Shown piece after piece: positions 46,947 through 58,422 of a stretch of DNA of 64,000 nucleotides. Source of the stretch: Ustilaginoidea virens (taxonomy: Eukaryota > Ascomycota > Sordariomycetes > Hypocreales > Clavicipitaceae); assembly GCF_000687475.1 (NCBI RefSeq), contig NC_057321.1, positions 2,232,001-2,296,000 on the forward strand. Reading direction: 5' to 3'. Below the pieces are notes generated by a model that worked only from the letters and a program-made list of their open reading frames with translations, was not told where the DNA came from and ran no database searches. Every line of letters starts with the position of its first letter. Within the stretch, counting starts at the first letter, position 1. Position numbers and translations under genes: made by a program.

Positions 46947-48917
46947 ATGAACCGGACTGACAGTGCGCGCCTCGTGGCCAAGAGAAAAGCGAGAAATGAC
47001 GACCTTTGGCGACAAAGAGAGTTCTTTGCAAAATCCCGAATGCATCGTGGCATAGACGGCGCACGGAACGGCAGCCGGAGTCTGAGTTCAACAGCACAGC
47101 TCGCAGATGGCCGTGGGGGTGTCTCCCCTCCGCTACCTGAGAATCAAATCCCTACGGTTAGCCCAGCCAAGAACAGGGAACACAATAGCGCAGCTTTGGC
47201 AACATCAGCCAGCGAGGCTTGCCGTGTCATCTCGCCGAGGCCGCGGCAAGGATCATCTTCATCGCTGATTCAGCATGCAACAAGTTGTGGGGTTGATTCT
47301 TCCGACCTCCAAGCCAAGAAGCGACGTCTCTTGAACCAGGTGGACTGGACCGGGATATCTCTGCAGGAGCCATTGACCATTGACTATCCGAAACCAGCCA
47401 AGAAGCTTCGGCAAAGCTACAGATCTCGTGAGCTGCGCAAATTCCCAAATCTCAGCACGAGCAAAAGTACCAACAGCTTGTCGCCGATTTCAAACAACAT
47501 AAGAGTTCAAGTGGGGAGCCAGCAGTTTCGATAGAGTCAAAACGCCCACTCCCTCAAAGGTTACAAGAGCTCGCAAGATGACCAGCCACCTCCGGCGTCT
47601 TCCAGGACCCTTCGAGAACCCGATCTGAGCAGTGTTCTGTCGTGGCAACGATCCGGAAGCAACCGCGAGCTCCGGTCCGTGGCGGATCCAACATGTACGA
47701 TTCAATCCTCAAGTCTAAGCAATCGCTCCAGCTGCTCCCAGAGCTTGCGACACATGTTTTCATCAGATCAGTCATGCAGTACGAGAAGTTCCCTACCCCG
47801 TGTTGGCGGATCTCCCAGGCGGATTCACCACCCTCAACCGCTGCGAAGTGTACCATGGACGTTGTTTCAACTCAAGTCGCCGAGCCCTGGGATGCAATCT
47901 AGTATGGTAGCACAATACGGCAGCGAGGCCACTGGCGACAGGAGCAGTCAGGCTACGGATACCGTCGGTGACAAGGATCAGTCCACTGGCCACACGGTTA
48001 TCTCACATGTGACCTATCGCAAAGCCAGCCCGCAAAAATGGAAAAAGAGCCGGTATTGGTGCGAGGCTGGACCACGAGGTAGGGGTTTGTCGCCCATGTG
48101 CCAACAGCCGCAAGTGAAAGCCTCCAAACGGGAAAGTTCCCGGGACAGAGTAAACCAAGCTTCGCCTAGTCACACCGGTGCAGGAGCTGGGCGACCTCGA
48201 ACGGGGAGGAACAGCCCTTGTTACGAGGAAACCGTTGCCACTCATGGCTCGATGGAGACAATGTCACAAGGACCCCCGGTTACTGAGATAGCAGATGAGG
48301 ATGTCCCCTCATCGTCCTCGCAACCACTAGCTGAGAGTATTGATCCGCAAGATTTGCTGGATCTCTTGCACGAATTTGACGAGGAGACGCGAAAACGCAA
48401 GCGAGAAAAGGAAGCCCGTGGTGCCGGACATTCACATAAAGACCCTGGCGAGATGATACCCCCACAATGCGAAGGCGCCCTGCCAGACCATGAGAAGGCG
48501 GCTCGGAACAGAACGCAGCAGTGCTTTACGCGTAGGAAAGGATCACCAGGCGGCGGCGCAGCCCAGCCTCCAGTGTCGACTCGGAACTTTGGCCATTTTG
48601 ACACGGCAGCTCCAACCAGCGGCTCAAACAGCGGGCAGCGGACCAGCAAGCAGCTTCCCCGTGCAGGCGAAGATGCGCCGCCGGCAGAGAATCACCCCGT
48701 CGCCGGGTTGGATAAGGCGCCGCCCGATTCGACAGTCTCGTCTATCAGACGCGACCATCGGTACCGCCACCCGAAGCTCTTTATTGGCCGGCTCTCGTCG
48801 TCACAAACAGGCGCGCAGCCGGAAAAGCCAAAGGTGCGCAGGCGGAGGAAAAGTGACCGTCCAGACATCCGGGGATTGCCAAGCTATGACGAGGATCCAA
48901 TCGACGAGGAGGGCTGA
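46947..48917 (+). CDS. hypothetical protein with an in-frame TAG or a very short intron
   Basis: The same reading frame is open from the ATG at 46947 to the TGA at 48917, apart from one TAG at 47532-47534. A 57-nt intron (47511-47567, GTGGGG donor, TTACAAG acceptor, phase 0) would remove it and leave a protein of about 637 residues. A real nonsense change is the alternative. The first part has KRRLLNQVDWTGISLQEP, a short conserved-looking block I have seen in fungal hypothetical proteins. The second part is Ser/Pro/Arg-rich and disordered, with a helical DPQDLLDLLHEFDEETRKRK and HRYRHPKLFIGRL near the end. No function is recognised. Composition suggests a nuclear disordered protein. Confidence 0.6.
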
Positions 48918-50467
48918 GTCGTTTGTGTAAAAGGGTGGAATAAGAAATAAAACGGACGGGATTAAAACAGCCAGAACCCGGCTAGGTCAGGTTGTTCTTT
49001 TACCCAGAGACTGACTACCCTCGGAACCCATTGTTGACGCTGGTGGAAATAGAAGGAAGCAAGGCATGCATGAATCATGTCATCTCCCAAGCACCGCGCC
49101 GCGCCGCGCTCCGTGACACGAGGTGCCTCCCACTCAACTAACTGCGAAGGCGCACGTAAACAACAGCCCCAACGGGCGTCTCTAGACACGGCACACATCG
49201 ACAATCATCAACCCATGACGACTTGCAAGCCTCAGCGCATCCGCAAACCCCCCGCGCCCCCCCCCCTTCCCTTCCACTCGACATGATCTCCCCAGATCCG
49301 CGCGACTGCGCCATTCTTCGCAGCGGAGTCCGCACGGCGCCTGCAGCGGAGTACTCCGTATGACGCACCAAGCCCCAGGGGATCGGTCGGTCGGTCGGTC
49401 AGCCTTGCCCCCGGTTTCGAAGCACCGCCACCCAGGCCATGCATCATCCATCTAGAAGGCTTCCAGCGCCCCTATGCCGGCTTGGGGGACTGGGCCTCGG
49501 AAGGCAGGCAGCCAGGCATGGAGCGGCAGGGCAGGGCTGGCAGGCAGGGTGCGTGCGGAAGTAGGCCAGTGACGAATCGCCGCTGGGGGCCCGTGACGCT
49601 GCAGCCATTGCTGTATGCATGTACGGAGGCAGAAAGGCGGGCATTGGCCGGGGCATTTGCGCTTGGTTGGGTCGCACCAGGCGCTGGGTGGGTTAGGCAG
49701 GGGCTAGCTGTGGGCTGCTGCCGAGCAGGCAGCACGATAGTGGTCAGAGGCCGGCATAGTTCCTGGGCATGGAGATGGAGGGGTTGGTCGGCCACGGCAG
49801 GACATATGGAGCCTGGTGACAGACACGTTGGTTGGTTGATAACGAGACTACGCAGTCACAGGAGGCGGCACGAGCACCGGATTTCATGTATTTCGTATTT
49901 CCGCAGTATTCTCTCGATACGTCAGTACGTACATGGTCTAGGGGTCGTGAGACGTCGCGGTGGTTTTCCCACCCCGCCCGGTCCGTCATTGTCGTTTCTC
50001 GTCGTCTGGGCTCCAGGCCCTGCGGTGTTTTTTTTTTGGTCCTCCGTAACGGCCGGCTGTGCGGAGCGGGCCGTGCAGCCCGGCACGGAGCATCGGCGAC
50101 GGCCCGTCTTGGCGGGGAAGAAGAAGCGCGTATGAGCCGCCTGCAGAGGGCGGACGCGAGAATCGGCACGCAGAAGAAGAAGAGAAGAAAGAGAAGAAAG
50201 AGAAGAGAAGTAGGAGAAGAAGAGAAGAAAAGAGAGAAGAGGGGAGAGGAGAAGAGAGGAGAGGAGGGGAGAAGAGAAAAGGGGAAAAGACAAGAGAAGA
50301 CAAGAGAGGAGAAGAGAAAGGGGGAGAGGAGGAGGAGAGAGAGGGGAAAAGACAAGAGAAGACCAGCGTTTTAGAGGAGAGAAGAGAAAAGAGGAGAGGA
50401 GGAGAGAAAGGGGCAAGAGTAGAGAAGACAAGAGAAAAAGCAGCCGCCCTCGGCTTCGGCTTCGGCT
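48918..50467. other. intergenic, including a long polypurine tract
   Basis: No gene seen. Contains a TCGG run (49384-49400), one GTACTCCGTA word (49351) and the tract annotated at 50172-50440, which lies in the 3' flank of the zinc-finger gene. Confidence 0.6.
50172..50440 (+). repeat. ~270-bp polypurine (GA-rich) tract
   Basis: Almost every base on the plus strand is A or G (GAAGAA, GAGAAG and GGAGAG blocks), broken by a few C/T and one GCGTTTTAG island near 50367-50375. It starts 28 bases beyond the zinc-finger gene's stop, so its transcript would carry a CU-rich 3' UTR. Confidence 0.9.
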
Positions 50468-51581
50468 TCAGCTTCGGCGGCGCGCCTCCTTCCGCTTCGC
50501 CTGGCACGTCGACTTGCAGTGCGGGCAGTCGTAGCCGCTTTGCTCGACGTAGATGCGCTTCAGGCACTTGGAGCACCTCCACCACGAGGACGAGACGCGC
50601 CGGCCCTCCAGCCACTCCTCGTTGACGCGCCCGCCGCGCTTCTCAATGTCCTCCTTGTGGTACTCGCGCAGGTGGTCGCGGAAGTGGTCCAGCCGGTGGA
50701 AGGGCTCCCGGCGGCGCGAGCACCGCGGGTAGTCGCAGCTGAACGAGGCCTTTTGCGAGTCCGCCGCGTGCCGGTGCTTGTAGTGGCGGTCCAGGTCGGC
50801 CCGCCGCTTGAACGGCTTGACGTTGCAGCCGGGGTACAGGCAGCAGACGGGGTAGTCGCGGCCGGATTGCGCTCTGCGGACACGCGGTCAACCACGAGCG
50901 TCCACGAACGTTTTACGAAATGCCCACGAATGCCCACGAACGTCCACAAATGCCCACAAATGCCCGCGAATGCCCACGAATGCCCACGAATGCCCACAAA
51001 CGTCCACGAATATCCCGGACAACAAAAGTCATGGACAAAAGTCATGGACAAAAGTCATGGACAAAAGTCATGGACAAAAGTCAAGGACAAAAGTCAAGGA
51101 CAAAAGTCACGGCTGCAAAAAGAAACAAACACACCGGAGAAGGAGAAAAGGAAAAAAAAAAAAAGGAAAAAAAGAGCAAAGGACGGACAAAGGGACGGGG
51201 CAAAGGAAGACGAGTGCCGCGGATCACGTACGATGAGCATCTGGGTTTTCGGCCTTGCCGAGACGCGCGCGGCGAGGAGGCGTCGCCGTCGGCATCCAAG
51301 CCCGAGCTTGGGTGGCGGCGCGTCCCGGCCGCGGCCGCCGAGGAAGGGCTGAGCTGGCGGTAGCTGGGGCTCGGCAGGCTGCCTGTCGAGGCCGGGCTCT
51401 GGAGCGAGGCGTGGAAGCCGCCCGCCGTGGGCGACGCGGGCATCGAGGAATCATACTGGGAGGGCGAGTCTGCGTTGTGGTCGTGCGAGCGCGATGACGG
51501 CGACGATGCGTCGCTCAAGGCGAGGTACGCAGAGCTGAAGGAGTAGTCCACGTAGCGGACGTTGAGCCCGTGGGCATCCAT
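50468..51581 (-). CDS. C2H2 zinc-finger protein, probable transcription factor
   Basis: Exons on the minus strand 51581-51232 and 50873-50468 give 251 residues from MDAHGLNVRYVDY; an upstream in-frame Met at 51668 would add 29. The N-terminal half is Ser/Pro-rich and disordered. The C-terminal exon encodes a finger CCLYPGCNVKPFKRRADLDRHYKHRH, a second finger CDYPRCSRRREPFHRLDHFRDHLREYH, and a third metal site from paired CxxC (WRCSKC, CPHCKSTC). It ends basic (KRKEARRRS). The pattern fits fungal sequence-specific regulators. The exon-2 frame contains no ATG, so only the splice reveals it. The 358-nt intron is full of tandem repeats. Confidence 0.82.
50921..51110. repeat. two adjacent intronic tandem arrays (10-bp and 13-bp units)
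   Basis: 50921-51012 holds about nine copies of a TGCCCACGAA-like 10-bp unit. 51022-51108 holds about seven copies of a 13-bp ACAAAAGTCATGG unit, the later ones changed to AAGG. Both lie inside the zinc-finger gene's only intron. Confidence 0.85.
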
Positions 51582-54500
51582 AGCGAGCCAGGCGGGCGGT
51601 GCGTCTTGGCCCGCTCTAGACTGAGGACGGCGTTTTCGACTGTGCGTCTCTGCGGTGTGGTTTCCCATTGATCGATTGCGTGGAGATGGATAGATAGATA
51701 CTGAGCCGAGACCGAAGACCGATCAAAGAGGTTGGGGGGGACGTCAGATTGCCGGAGAAAGATCAGGACTCTGCCCAAGAGCTTGCCGACGAAGAGAACC
51801 ACAAAGCGAGGCAACGGGCCTGGAAGTTGAGATTTTATACCGAGCAAAAAAGCAGGGGGGGGGGGTGTGTTTCAAGGTGGTAGGGCTGACAAGGGGCCTC
51901 GAGTTGTTTTCAAGGAAACGGGAAGGGTGCGACGCTCGGCAGCCAGAGTCAGCGACGACGGGAGAGCTTGCACCCAAGGTGCTCCGTGAGATAAGTCAAG
52001 TAGGTGATGGCGGATTGACGGGTGTTTCAGGCGGGACATGGTGAGAGAGGCACAGCACCATGGGTCCATGAGCCGGCGGAGCGGGCAGCAGGCGACGACG
52101 ATGGATCGAAGCCGCAGAGGGCAAAGCGTCATCAAGCTCGTTGACGGCGTCCTGAGGTGTGAGTCAAAGGGGGCGTGGGACCGACGCAATGCCACGCGCA
52201 ACAACGTCGACAAGGCCAAACAGGTACATGACCAGCAGGCACGGCACAAGGCAATATGTTGCAGGGCCAGGCCAACTTAACCCACCAGACCTCTAGGCTG
52301 CCGCGTGGAGAGCAGGCAAGCCGAAACAGGGCCCAGGTACTCCGTACGCAGGTTGGATGCGCGTTGCCAGCCCTGCTCTACCAAACGAACCAAGACGAAC
52401 CAAGAGAACATGCATGATTGACGGCAAAAAGCAAAGCCGGGACGACCCCTTGTACCGTTGGAAAGGGGAGGGGGGTGAGCGAGGCTTACTGGTCAGAAAC
52501 AGCAACCCCATGCCCCCCCCCCTTTGGAACAGGAAAAGCCATGTCTGCAGCTCCAAGAAGAACGAGGGGAGCAAGGGGGGGGGGGGGCGCGGGCAGCCGG
52601 CCAATAAGTAGCCGGCCGACGAGCGACGACGGCTAGCCCTCGACGGGTTTGACCTTTAGGGCTGACGAACCAGACGTCTGCGACGGGGAGACGGGCAAGG
52701 CTTCGACAGCCCGCCTTCGTCGACCGGGGCCAATTGAGGGGGCAAGACGCCCATCTGCGTCTTTGGAAACGGCCGGAAACGAAATCGCAGCAAAGTCCCC
52801 TGAACCGAGGGGGGATGCGACCACGAATGTCCCGATCTCCCGCTCCGAAGAGAGGAGGGGGAGGGGGGGAGGCGGAGAGTAGGGTTTGGACGTCGTGCGT
52901 TGCCAACGGGCAGGTTGTCGATTCGAGTTGGGAATCCTGGGGACCCTGGAAACCCTGGAAACCCTGGAAACCCTGGGGGGCCGAGTGACGTACAGGTGCT
53001 GCTCCGCCCTTTGTGATGTCACTGCGATGTAGAGCTCGGTCGAGCGCTCCCAGCAAAGGTACATGCGTCGAGTTCCCAAGCACCAACAACCATGGCGGGA
53101 CGGCGTGGGACTTGTTTGACTTGTTGTTGAGTTGGGTGGGTGCATGTGGCCAAGGGGCAAGGGGGCAAGGGGACAAGGGGGGGTGGTGATTCAACCCCCA
53201 CCATGATGGATATTCATGTTCCAATATTCCAGAATCCAGAGCTCGCCGGCCAGTTGGTTCTGTTGGTTTTGTTGGTTTTGGGTAGTTGATCGGTTGCAGG
53301 GGGGGGGGGTGCTTGGTCCTGCATCAGACATCAGACATCAGACATCAGACATCAGACATCAGACGCTTTCATCATGAACGAGGGGTGCGGCTGTAGCCGA
53401 GGGAGCTTGGCCACAGAATGCATGCAATGCAACCTTGCACCGACCCATTGCTCCATTGCTCGCTCGCTCGCTGCCCAGCAAGGGGGATGGATGGATCAAA
53501 GGGGACGTTGCGTCACGCACGGCATGGAGCACCGATCCGGCAATCTGATGCGGCGAGGCGAGCTGTCAAGGCTGCGACGACAAAGCCCGTTCGTGGCGGA
53601 TGATGGATGATGCCTGGGCATTGATCTCTCCTTTATCGCGGCCGCCAACGCCATCTACATAGCTGCCTGCGTGCAACCCGCGGGACGATGCGCGCATCAA
53701 CCGCATCGAGCCAAGACAAGCCTCGAGGTACCCAGCGCTTCCCGTCCGCAGGGTGCGTATCTCGAGAAAACAGCACGGTGCCGCCAACGCCCACTTGCCT
53801 TGTCTTGTCTTTTCTTGTCTTGTCGCCTGAGGCTGCTCGGCAGCGCGTGGTCTTCAGACCAGAGTCGGCATTGGCTCGCACACGCACGCACGCACAGCCT
53901 GCTGGTAGCGTGGATAAGACTACATCAGTCGGCGCGCTAGCGTCGATGCATCGTCAGCCGCACTGGGGGGCGGGGGGGGGGGGGGGGACGGACGGGGAGC
54001 GGCGCCACGGCTTTCCGTCCAGGCTTCTGCTGGTGTCGACGTGAAGAAATGTTGACGAGGCAGCGCAGCAGAGAGAAGCAGAGGCAAGGGTGGTGGGGAG
54101 CAGAGGCGGGGGATGGGCGGAGGGGAGAGGGGAGAGGGGCGACGGGGGAGGGGGGAGTGTGGAAGTGTGGAAAAGTGTGGAGTGTGGAAGTGTGGACGGG
54201 GAGGGGAGAGGGGAGAGGGGGCGGCCGATAATCTGACAGGGCCAGTGAGCCCGACGAGGTGCCTGGGCCAATGACGCGCCGGGGACCCGAGCGCCATCGG
54301 CCCCGCCGAACCAGACTTTTACGTGCCTTGGCGCCTGGCAGAGCCGCATCCTCCAGCGCATCCTCCAGCGCATCCTCGCCTCCCCGCGTCCTCCCAACTT
54401 CCAAGGTCCAGGAGCCAGGAGCCAGGAGCCGTTGCCAAGATTCCCGGCGGCTGACAGCAAGTCGGAGGCTTGGGCCGCTTGGGCCAGTTTCCACTCTGGT

Positions 54501-54940
54501 GTGTGCTGCTCGTCGCGCCTTTGCTCCGTCACCCTGTCGACCAACCGGCGCAAGTGTCCGCTACGCTACATAAATCTGCAAGCAGGCCGGCCTCGACCCA
54601 CTCACTGGCTTGCCCTCTCGGCACACTCGCTCGAATCACGACGACTGGAGGCTTCTGCTGCTTTGGCGCAATTTCCACCCTGTCAGCGTGGCCTGGGGCT
54701 GGATGCAGCGCAGCAGCATCTGGCTAGGCGTTGCGGAATTTGTCCTCGCCGTGTTCCCGAAGCGATTGACTCGGTTTGAACTTTTGCCCGCGAAGCTTAC
54801 AGCCGGCCCATGTCACCAAAACACTTAAACCCCCCCCCCCCCTCCCTCCCTGCTCATATTGGACTTGATATACCCCCGTCGACTCATGTCACGATATACA
54901 CGCGCCGAGACGGCATACGCATCACAGGGGGGGAAAAGGA

Positions 54941-54989
<49 letters not shown>

Positions 54990-55218
54990 CGTGCGTGTGT
55001 GGTGTGTGTGTCTTCGGGTCGTGGACCATCAAGATTGGCACGCGCCAGACATCGACCTGACGGAAGAGCAGAGGGGGGATTATCCCTTCAACCCAGTGCA
55101 GCCCTTTGTCATGCTGCACCAAACAGCCATGGTTCTCTAGAAACACCGGGGCCCAACAGCACGCAGCAAAACAGTACAGCCGCCACCGAAAAAAACCACG
55201 GCCTTGCGTCTGCCGGAA
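51582..55218. other. long non-coding stretch between zinc-finger gene and NOT3
   Basis: Several overlapping open frames on both strands (52493-53224 minus, 53937-54494 minus, 54432-54779 plus) have no domain and are driven by repeats and G/C runs. Features seen: a 9-bp GAAACCCTG repeat (52937-52976), a 7-bp ATCAGAC repeat (53326-53363), a GAGAGGGG/GTGTGGA repeat block (54100-54222), a TACTCCGTAC word (52338) and the AT/GT microsatellite below. The first part is the zinc-finger gene's promoter. Confidence 0.5.
54942..55012. repeat. compound microsatellite (AT)n(GT)n
   Basis: About nine AT dinucleotides run into about 25 GT/GC dinucleotides. Confidence 0.9.
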
Positions 55219-56302
55219 TCATACCTCGTCTTCGAGAAACTTGTAAGCAAACTTGAAGTCTGCTTTTCTTCGATTCATCCTGCGGCGGGGAGAGGGGGGG
55301 GGGGGAGGGGGGAGCAAAGTCAGCAACCAACGGTACGCCGTCACGAAGCATGGCACGGGCGAGGAGGGCTGTGCTGTGCGTACCATGTGCTTTCGTAGTC
55401 AAAGAAGCGATACGTTCCTTGCTCAAACTCCTCGGTGATGTTCTTGGGCTCCTCGTGTCGCTGGAACCATGTCTGGTATTGCTTGTGGAACCGCCAGCTT
55501 TGGTCTTTCAGCGCCCTGGCAGCGTAGTACTGCTGGGACGTGCCTTGCCGGTAGTAGAAGACGTAGAAGAGCGTGTCGGGATCCAGCCTTCCATATAGGC
55601 GTGGATCATCCAGCAGGGGCAGTGGCTCGCGGGGGAAAGCAGACCCAGTCTGAGGCACCGGCACCTCGGGGCGATATGCTTTGGGAATGTCGGCATCCGA
55701 TACGTCTGGCACTGCAAGTTGGCTGGCCGCCATCATCCGCAACGTGGACTGCGAAGAAGGGTGAAGGGGCCGTTTTCTTGACGCCTCGTAGGAGTCGATC
55801 AGGTCGTGCAGCGACGAGGGCAAGTGGTAGATGGATTCCTCCTCTGGCTCCTCCACTATCGGCTTGATGCCATTGCCGACGCCGTTTGTTTGACCTGCGC
55901 CTCCATAACCCGTTAGCCGTAGCCATATAAAGGAAGGGCAAAAAAAAAAAAAAAAAAAAAAAAAAAGGAGAGGGTGTGGAAAAGAGGGGTGGAGACTTTT
56001 GCGGGCTTTCCCCCTTACCTGTCGAGTGTTGTTCTGTTGGCTCTGCCGGCACAGGTTGTTTTCCTGCCGTCTTGGACTTTTTCGACTGCCGCGATGTGGT
56101 GAAGGGTGTTTCGGATTCCGTTGAGTGTGCAGAGGGTTTCGATTCGGCTTGTGATGAGCTGCTTGCCGGCTGCGCGGTAGTGATGGCCGGGGAATTGCTG
56201 GCGCTCGTTCTCGCTTGCGCTGGAGGTAGGGGTGATATGCCGACGCTTGATGACCCCGGTGGAGGCGGCAGCGGAGAGATGCCCACGTTTGCTCTGTCAC
56301 TT

Positions 56303-56334
<32 letters not shown>

Positions 56335-57522
56335 TGATGCGTACTTGAGGCCTTCCCCTGCAGGTCTTGCCGGCGCGGCGGCCGGCCTCATGCCCGCCGC
56401 GCTGCTGGCGCTGCCGTTGTTTACCGACGATAGCGGAGCATGCAAGGTCGCCAGCGCCGGCAGCGGTGATTTGGTCAGAGACGAGGGCTTCCGCCCCGAG
56501 GGGTCCGCATCTTTCTGCGCCTTCTTTGCCGATTTCGCCGCGGCTTCGGATTCGGTCGTCGCGTCATCTTGCACAGACTGCGCGTCTTGCGACGAGCCCT
56601 TTTCGTTGTCCTGACCCATGCCAAACACGCCCTCGTCCTCCTCGAGGTCAAGCTCGTCGTACATGTCCTCGTCGCCCATGTAGTCTTCCGTCGTGCCATC
56701 CGTGACGTAGTAGCGGATATTCTCCTCGAGCTCGTTGACTTGCTCGGTCTCGACGCCGCCGTTCTCGAGCGATCTGCGAATCAGCTCCAGTTTGCCTTGG
56801 TGCCACTTGTGCCGTTCTATTATCCGCTCAATCTCGGCCATGCGTTCCGCCTTGACAGCCTGAGCCTTGCCCTTCTTCATGGTCGCCTGTATCGACTCGC
56901 TCTCGGCTTCCAGGGCTTCGATCTGCTGCTCCAGCTCGTCGACCATGTTGCTCAAGAACTCGCCAGCTTCGACCTTTGCTTGTTCCTTGGGATCCAGCTT
57001 CGCTGCTGCTGACAGACCCTCTTTTGAATACGCTTTCGTCTTCATGGCTTTTTCGACCGCCTTGAACTTTTCCATTTGCTACAACTCGGCTCGTCAGTAA
57101 CCCTTTGTACGTCTGTGTTCCTCTTGTGTTCTTTTCCTGTTTCTTTTTTTTTTTTTTTTTTTTTTTTTTTCCCGCTCCTCTTCCTTCTTCCTGCCCCCGC
57201 CGTTGGGGCGGCTCTGTTTGTTCATTACATATAGAGCTCGTGGAGAGAGAGAGGCTTCGTCACCAACCGTTTCGATCAGCTTGCGGTGCTCCAACAAAGG
57301 AGCTTTGTCCTTGATGTCGTTGCTGGCCGCCCATGTTTTGATCTGATCGCGCAACCGTTGCAGCTTCTTGATTTCTCGCTTCAGGTTGTCTTCCAGCTTC
57401 TCCTTTTGCGCAGGGTTGCTCGATTGCTCGATTTTGTCGTAAATGGCTTCGAATTCGGCGACTCCCTCAGCCACCTTTTTGAAGCATTTGTCGACTTCTT
57501 GTTGCAGTTTCCTCGCGGCCAT
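55219..57522 (-). CDS. NOT3: CCR4-NOT complex subunit 3 (NOT3/NOT5)
   Basis: Scaffold subunit of the CCR4-NOT deadenylase, controlling mRNA decay and transcription. Exons on the minus strand 57522-57268, 57078-56019, 55894-55384 and 55279-55219 give 628 residues. The N-terminal NOT3 domain, a long charged coiled coil, starts [21 protein letters not shown] and runs to about residue 240. A disordered Ser/Ala/Pro linker includes 12 Ala encoded by GCC repeats. The C-terminal NOT box contains [44 protein letters not shown] and [24 protein letters not shown]. The last intron splits the Trp codon, which fixes the final short exon. Introns 1 and 2 carry T or A runs of 25-28 bases. Confidence 0.94.
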
Positions 57523-58422
57523 TTCGTCGGGGGGGGAAGGGGGTATCGGCCGCTTGAGCTCCTTCGTTCAGTGCTTTCCTATTACTTCCGACTTGTCAAA
57601 GGGGGCTGTCGGGGATCGGGGCTGGATTTGAGCGTTGGTCGTTGCGCGTCTGTTCCGGGTCGCCACGAAATCTCGGGCAGAGGTTCGAGGTTTCAGGTTG
57701 CGTTTGTCGTCGCGTCGGGCGGTTTGGGCTCCTCGAGGGGATCAAGGGCCGGTGAGGTACGGTGCGAGGAATTCGCCGCGGGGCTCGGACCAGCCAATGC
57801 ACGGGGATACAGATTGTAGATGGATGTTGTCTTTTTACAAAAGGTGCGAGGGCGAGAGATTGGAATTTCGACCACGGTGACAGGATAGGGGATTTGGCAG
57901 GAAAAGTCGTCCCAGCGTGGCAAGGTTGGCAGCTCCACTGTACTTGCGGGTTGGTTCTGTTACTGAAGCGGGACTGACGGAAGACTGAACGGGTTCATTC
58001 CTGGGTAGTAGGAGCTTGTTTCAGGATCAGAGGATGAATGGATGTTTCTGCGAGTCAATTTCTGATTCGTAGTAGTCATTGTAAGGATTTATTTTACGCA
58101 TTGCAGCAGGTCGTGTCTAGAGCTGCTAACTATCGGTACTTGCGCCGGGATCCACCGAGGACATTGACTTTGCAAACGCTTATCTGTGAAGTGGCCATTC
58201 ATCCATCTGGTGGATGAACGCAGATGTTCCGGTCGCAGCTACGGAGTATTCAAGACGCATATGCATTCTTTCCAACTTTGAATTCCTGTCGATTTCCCTA
58301 CCCATGGCCAATGGCAATGGGTCTTTGGCTCGCACATCACATTCCTCACAGTTCCAGCTCCATTGCCGCGGCTTCCTTTCCGCGGCTTCCTTTCGCGGCT
58401 TCATTGTTCGCTGTTTGCCAAA
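57523..58422. other. divergent promoter region, NOT3 and D-aminoacyl-tRNA deacylase
   Basis: No gene seen. Moderately GC-rich, with one TACGGAGTA-like word (58242, ending TATT) and a CT-rich leader with repeated CGCGGCTTCC near 58367-58402. Confidence 0.6.

Noticed and set aside
50921..51110. Regular repeats resembling a CRISPR array
   Set aside because: Units are 10 and 13 bp, directly adjacent without spacers, in a eukaryotic intron.
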